Assembly (NCBI GenBank): GCA_964575225.1
Contig: CAZNQW010000161.1
Location: forward strand, 1-8,957
Length of the DNA: 8,957 nt
Reading direction: 5' to 3'
DNA from: CAZNQW01 sp964575225
GTDB taxonomy: Bacteria; Chloroflexota; Anaerolineae; JAAYZQ01
Shown here: positions 5,785 to 8,957 of the stretch, piece after piece
How positions within the stretch are numbered: position 1 is the first letter of the stretch
Layout: each line of letters starts with the position of its first letter
Program-made: the position numbers and the translations under genes
Notes under the pieces: generated by a model
Databases searched by the model: none
What the model saw: only the letters and a program-made list of their open reading frames with translations
What the model was told of the DNA's origin: nothing

Positions 5785-7245
5785 ATGAATCGTCAAGCCA
5801 TCCATCAGTATATCGATGAACACCTCGATGAACACGTGGCCCACATCCAAAAGTGGGTCCGCCAACCCAGCGTGAGCTGGGACAACCTGGGCATGCGCGA
5901 ATCGGCCGAGATGGTGGCCGAGTCCTACCGCGAGCTGGGTTGCCAGGAGGTCGAGGTCATCGAGGGGCGCTATCACCCTGGCGTGTGGGCCCACTACGAC
6001 GCGGGCGCGCCGCTGACGGTCCACAACTATTGCATGATCGACACCCGCACCGTCGAACCGGGCACCTGGTCCTACGACCCCTGGGGCGCCGAGCTGACGG
6101 CCATCGGGCCCTTTCCCAAGGTGCTGGTCGGCCGCGGATCGATGGGCGCCAAGGGACCCTACGTGGCCTGGCTCAGCGCCCTGGAGGCCATCATCGCCGT
6201 CGAAGGCACCCTGCCCATGAACATCATGTTCCTGGCCGAAGGCGAAGAGATCATGGGCAGCCCCAGCTACGCCGGCTTTGTGGAACGGTACGCCGACCGC
6301 CTCAACACCGTCGACGCCAGCTTTTGCCCGGCCAGCACCCAGACCGGCAGCGGCACCGTCTCGGTGGGCTTGGGACTCAAGGGCATGGTCGTCGTCGAAC
6401 TGACCGCCAGCGGCGCCTCGTGGGGCCGCGGGCCGGTCAAGACGGTCCACAGCTCGGTCGCGTCCCTGGTCGACTGCCCGCCCTTCCGCCTGGCCCAGGC
6501 CCTGGCGACCCTCACCGACGCCGAAGGCTCCGGTTGTGAAGTCAAAGGCATCCAAAAGATCTGGAACTATCGCAAGCCGCTGACGGCCGACGAAACCGAG
6601 TTGCTGCAAGAGCTGGCCCGGCGCTCAGCGGGCAAAGATTGGCGGGACGTGATCCCGCTGGGCGGCGCCCAGAACGTGAGCCACGTCATCGGCGGCCTGG
6701 AGGGCATCGACCCGCTGATCAACTATCTCTACGGCCCCACCTTTAACATCGCCGGGTTGCGCAGCGGATTCCTGGGACCCGAAACCCACACAATCCCCTA
6801 CATCACCCCGGCTCAGGCCACAGCCACCCTCGACATGCGCGTGGTGGCCGACATCACGCCCACCGAGATCATCGATGCCCTGCGCACCCACCTGGACGAG
6901 CGGGGATTTGCCGATATCGAAATCGAGGTCTATGCCGCCTTTAGCCACAACCAAACGCCCCTGTCTGATCCGGGCGTCCAGGCCACCCTCCAAACGCTGC
7001 GCGAGTGGAACCTCGACACCGAAGTGTGGCCCATCCAGGGCGGCGGCGGCCCCTGGACGGCGGTGCCCAACGCCTTTGGCGTACCCTGCGTTCGCGGCGG
7101 CGTCATCGGCGGCGGCAGCCGCGGCAACGTTGACGAGTACATGGTCATCGAGGGCAACGGCAAGGTGGCCGGACTTGCCGAGGTCGAGAAATATCTGGTC
7201 GATCTGATCTTTAACTACGCCCAGAAGGCCCGCCGAGCGAGCTAG
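5785..7245 (+). CDS. M20-family dipeptidase-like protein with missing metal ligands (putative pseudopeptidase)
   Basis: A 486-residue protein with the layout of M20 (carnosinase/PepV-like) peptidases. An N-terminal helix leads to VRQPSVSW (25-32), the catalytic core follows, then a lid domain at about 200-330 with VKTVHSSV containing His222, and the core returns at about 335-480. The landmarks are recognisable but changed. The HxD motif reads CMID, giving Met84 for His and keeping Asp86. The RGxxDDKG motif reads RGSMGAKG, so the bridging Asp is Gly121. EGxEExGS reads EGEEIMGS, keeping the base position Glu155 but putting Ile156 at the metal-ligand Glu. The SDN ligand region reads CPAST. The C-terminal AHSPNE ligand motif reads GSRGNVDE. 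Conventional zinc or cobalt peptidase chemistry is therefore unlikely unless this is a divergent subgroup with other ligands. The frame is intact and codon use matches its neighbours. It may be a binding, scaffold or regulatory partner of the adjacent hydrolases. Confidence 0.82.
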   Translation: MNRQAIHQYIDEHLDEHVAHIQKWVRQPSVSWDNLGMRESAEMVAESYRELGCQEVEVIEGRYHPGVWAHYDAGAPLTVHNYCMIDTRTVEPGTWSYDPWGAELTAIGPFPKVLVGRGSMGAKGPYVAWLSALEAIIAVEGTLPMNIMFLAEGEEIMGSPSYAGFVERYADRLNTVDASFCPASTQTGSGTVSVGLGLKGMVVVELTASGASWGRGPVKTVHSSVASLVDCPPFRLAQALATLTDAEGSGCEVKGIQKIWNYRKPLTADETELLQELARRSAGKDWRDVIPLGGAQNVSHVIGGLEGIDPLINYLYGPTFNIAGLRSGFLGPETHTIPYITPAQATATLDMRVVADITPTEIIDALRTHLDERGFADIEIEVYAAFSHNQTPLSDPGVQATLQTLREWNLDTEVWPIQGGGGPWTAVPNAFGVPCVRGGVIGGGSRGNVDEYMVIEGNGKVAGLAEVEKYLVDLIFNYAQKARRAS

Positions 7246-7269
7246 CACACACAGCAGAAAGGAAAATCG

Positions 7270-7947
7270 ATGAAACTACGAGTGCCCTTCAAGATGTTAT
7301 GCAACCCCACGCCCCCCTTTCGGGTGACGGGGGAGAACGCCGCGCTGCTGGTGATGGACGCCCAGCGATTCACCACCCAACGCGACCAGGGCCTGGGCGC
7401 ACTGGCCTTGGAGCGGGGGATCCAGCGCGAGTTCCAAGAGTATTACGAACAGGTCGACGCCGGCCTGCGCAACCTGCAAAAGCTGCTGGCGGCCTGCCGT
7501 CGCCACGGCGTGCCCGTGATCTACACGGTGCTCAACGCCCAAGAGCCCGACCGCAGCGACCTTTCGCGCCAGTTGCGTCTGAGTGGGTTACCCATTCCGG
7601 TGAACCCTCCCGACTATGACATTCGCCCCGAAGTGGCCCCGGCTCCCGGCGAGCGGGTGCTGCCCCGCGGCACCAACAGCCCCTTTGCCGGCACCGATCT
7701 GCTGGCGATCCTACGCGAGGCTCAGATCGACACCCTGATCCTGTCGGGCATGATGGCCGACGTCTCGCTGGCCCTGACGGCCGAAGAGGCCGCCGACCGC
7801 GACCTGGGCGTCATCCTGGCCTGGGACGCTTCGGCCAGCCAGACCCTCGACTGGCACGACAACATGCGCACCCGGTTGGTCTCGCCCCTCATCCGCCTGC
7901 GCTCGGCGCAGCAAGTCATCGAAATGATGGAAGGGAGCCGCACATGA
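7270..7947 (+). CDS. Isochorismatase-like protein lacking catalytic Lys and Cys
   Basis: A single-domain, 225-residue isochorismatase-fold protein of normal family length. The first strand keeps Asp30 (LLVMDAQ). The catalytic Lys position reads Arg133 (VLPRGTNSPF) and the nucleophilic Cys position reads Ser166 (GMMADVSLALTAEEA), so the Asp-Lys-Cys triad is reduced to Asp-Arg-Ser. It aligns with domain 1 of the tandem protein through a shared charged segment (QRDQGLG and an E-x-Y-Y-E-Q helix against HRDYGEG and an E-E-F-F-A-E helix), so it is a paralogue from the same cluster. It could be a non-catalytic subunit pairing with the active domain, or a Ser-based variant with different chemistry. 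The ATG at 7270 follows AGAAAGGA (7256-7263). Its stop overlaps the next start as ATGA, implying translational coupling with the phosphotriesterase-like gene. Confidence 0.85.
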   Translation: MKLRVPFKMLCNPTPPFRVTGENAALLVMDAQRFTTQRDQGLGALALERGIQREFQEYYEQVDAGLRNLQKLLAACRRHGVPVIYTVLNAQEPDRSDLSRQLRLSGLPIPVNPPDYDIRPEVAPAPGERVLPRGTNSPFAGTDLLAILREAQIDTLILSGMMADVSLALTAEEAADRDLGVILAWDASASQTLDWHDNMRTRLVSPLIRLRSAQQVIEMMEGSRT

Positions 7948-8915
7948 AAATCGTCCGCACCGTGCGGGGCGACATCGCCCCCGAAAGCCTGGGAATCACC
8001 GCCACTCACGAGCACCTGTACTGCGATCAGAGCCTGTGCCGCTCCGATCTGGACTTTCCCGGCACCTACGCCAAGATGATCCTGCGCGATCCCGATCAGA
8101 TCGTGGCCGAGCTCGCCGACTTTTACGCCCTGGGCGGCCGGGCCATCGCCGAAATGACCGCCTGCGGCTGGGGCCGCGATGTGGCCGTTCTCAAAGACAT
8201 CTCGGAGCGCGCCCACATCCACGTCATCGCCATCTCGGGCTTTTATGTCGAGGACTGCCTGCCCGATTTCGTGTTCACCGACAGCATCGACCAACTGGCC
8301 GACCGCATCGTCCAGGAGATCACCGCCGGCGCCGATGGCACCGACATCCACACCGGCCTGATCAAGTCGGGCATCAGCCGGCCCATCATCGAGGGCATCG
8401 AGGCCAAATGCGCTCGCGCTGTGGCCCGCGCCCAGGTCCGCACCGGCGTCGCCATCACCACCCACACCACCGCCGCCAGCCGCTTTGAGATCGAAGGCGG
8501 CAACGTGGGCGTGCAGCACCTGGAGCTGTTCGAATCGGAAGGGGTCGATCCCTCGCGCCTCATCATCGGCCACACCGACGAAAACGCCGACATCCGCCAG
8601 TTGGTGGCCCTGGCCCAGCGCGGCTGCTACATCCAATTCGACGTCATCGGCAAGGTCCACTGGCTGCTGGACGAAACCCGCATCGAGTTGCTCCAGCAAC
8701 TGGTCGACAAGGGCTACGACGACCGCATCATGCTCTCGTCGGATCGCTGCCGCGAGATGGAACTCAAATTCCAGGGCGGCCCTGGATACGACCACGTCTT
8801 GCGCGATTTTGTGCCGCGCCTGCGCCAGGCCGGTTTCGACGAGGCGCTGATCCACCGCTTCCTGGTCGAAAACCCGGCGCGCGCGCTGGCTTTTGAGCCG
8901 AAAAACCAATCATAA
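7944..8915 (+). CDS. Phosphotriesterase-family metallohydrolase (likely lactonase/amidohydrolase)
   Basis: A 323-residue TIM-barrel protein of the phosphotriesterase-related family, at the usual length. All binuclear-metal ligands are in place: HEH at 22-24 (GITATHEHLYCD), the candidate carboxylated Lys141 in TGLIKSG, His174 in ITTHTT, His210 in IIGHTDEN, and Asp267 in LSSD. The start MKIVRTVRGDIAPESLG matches the family's N-terminus and is preceded by AAGGGAG (7931-7937). It should be catalytically competent. Most family members hydrolyse lactones, esters or N-acyl/formyl groups; activity on organophosphates is the exception, so lactone or amide hydrolysis in the pathway is the better inference. 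No signal peptide is visible, so it is probably cytoplasmic. It overlaps the preceding gene by 4 bases. Confidence 0.9.
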   Translation: MKIVRTVRGDIAPESLGITATHEHLYCDQSLCRSDLDFPGTYAKMILRDPDQIVAELADFYALGGRAIAEMTACGWGRDVAVLKDISERAHIHVIAISGFYVEDCLPDFVFTDSIDQLADRIVQEITAGADGTDIHTGLIKSGISRPIIEGIEAKCARAVARAQVRTGVAITTHTTAASRFEIEGGNVGVQHLELFESEGVDPSRLIIGHTDENADIRQLVALAQRGCYIQFDVIGKVHWLLDETRIELLQQLVDKGYDDRIMLSSDRCREMELKFQGGPGYDHVLRDFVPRLRQAGFDEALIHRFLVENPARALAFEPKNQS

Positions 8916-8916
8916 C

Positions 8917-8925
8917 AAAGGAGAG
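8917..8925 (+). promoter_or_regulatory. Ribosome binding site AAAGGAGAG for the truncated last gene
   Basis: A strong purine-rich site right after the stop of the phosphotriesterase-like gene and 8 bases before the ATG at 8934. It is the main support for another gene starting here and shows that the operon continues beyond the right edge. Confidence 0.75.
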
Positions 8926-8933
8926 AATCACTC

Positions 8934-8957
8934 ATGAAGAAGGAAACCATTTTAGGC
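8934..8957 (+). CDS. Start of an unidentified protein, truncated by the window edge
   Basis: Eight codons (MKKETILG) run to the right edge in an open frame, led by a strong ribosome site and only 18 bases after the previous stop. The strand, spacing and leader style match the operon. Eight residues are too few to assign a family. Confidence 0.6.

Noticed and set aside
5731..6609. 292-codon - strand open frame opposite the M20 gene
   Set aside because: This is a GC-driven shadow frame; the + strand carries recognisable M20 landmarks across the same interval.
5785..7245. The M20-like gene as a decaying pseudogene
   Set aside because: The frame is full length with no stop or frameshift, codon use matches its neighbours, and non-ligand family motifs are well kept. 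Functional divergence fits better than decay.
7722..8909. 395-codon open frame on the - strand opposite the phosphotriesterase-like gene
   Set aside because: It mirrors a gene with complete catalytic motifs, shows shadow-type composition and has no family match.
7944..8915. Annotation as an organophosphate-degrading phosphotriesterase
   Set aside because: Family membership alone does not show this activity; most homologues are lactonases or amide/ester hydrolases, and the context is amide hydrolysis.

Overview
The window is about 9 kb of GC-rich DNA that is almost entirely coding. Nine genes or gene fragments lie on the + strand and a tenth starts in the last 24 bases. Gaps between genes are at most about 40 bases, one pair overlaps by 4 bases (ATGA), and most starts follow a clear purine-rich Shine-Dalgarno site. 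This is the layout of one bacterial polycistronic operon, cut at both ends. I see no tRNA, rRNA, CRISPR, insertion sequence, promoter or terminator, and no non-coding stretch above 300 bases. The host is a GC-rich bacterium. The gene mix and AAAGGAG-type ribosome sites would fit an environmental lineage such as a Chloroflexota or soil bacterium, but I cannot assign taxonomy from this sequence alone.

Layout in order: the 3' half of a 4,5-dihydroxyphthalate decarboxylase-like (periplasmic-binding-fold) gene (2-526); an imidazolonepropionase/prolidase-type amidohydrolase (531-1763); a VOC-superfamily protein like methylmalonyl-CoA epimerase (1791-2270); a RidA/YjgF-fold protein (2310-2699); a D-aminoacylase-type amidohydrolase (2711-4300); a protein with two fused isochorismatase-like domains (4322-5746); an M20-family dipeptidase-like protein (5785-7245); a third isochorismatase-like protein (7270-7947); a phosphotriesterase-family metallohydrolase (7944-8915); and the start of another gene (8934 onward).

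The operon concentrates hydrolase families that act on C-N and ester bonds: two amidohydrolases, an M20 protein, a phosphotriesterase-related protein and three cysteine-hydrolase-type domains. It also holds a RidA-type protein, a family that partners an isochorismatase-like amidase in pyrimidine (Rut) catabolism. The simplest inference is stepwise breakdown or remodelling of an amide-, imide-, ureide- or lactone-containing compound. The substrate is unknown, and no transporter or regulator is visible.

The most unusual feature is the mix of intact and apparently disabled active sites. The first amidohydrolase, the VOC protein, the phosphotriesterase-like protein and the first isochorismatase domain keep their expected ligands or catalytic residues. 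The second isochorismatase domain has Ala in place of the nucleophilic Cys. The stand-alone third one has Arg and Ser in place of the catalytic Lys and Cys. The M20 protein appears to have lost all or nearly all canonical metal ligands. The RidA protein lacks the substrate-binding Arg. The D-aminoacylase has Asp where the metal-bridging Cys is expected. These substitutions lie in otherwise well-preserved, uninterrupted frames, so they look like selected divergence (pseudoenzyme subunits, scaffolds or new chemistry) rather than decay. They come from alignment by eye and need checking against family alignments.
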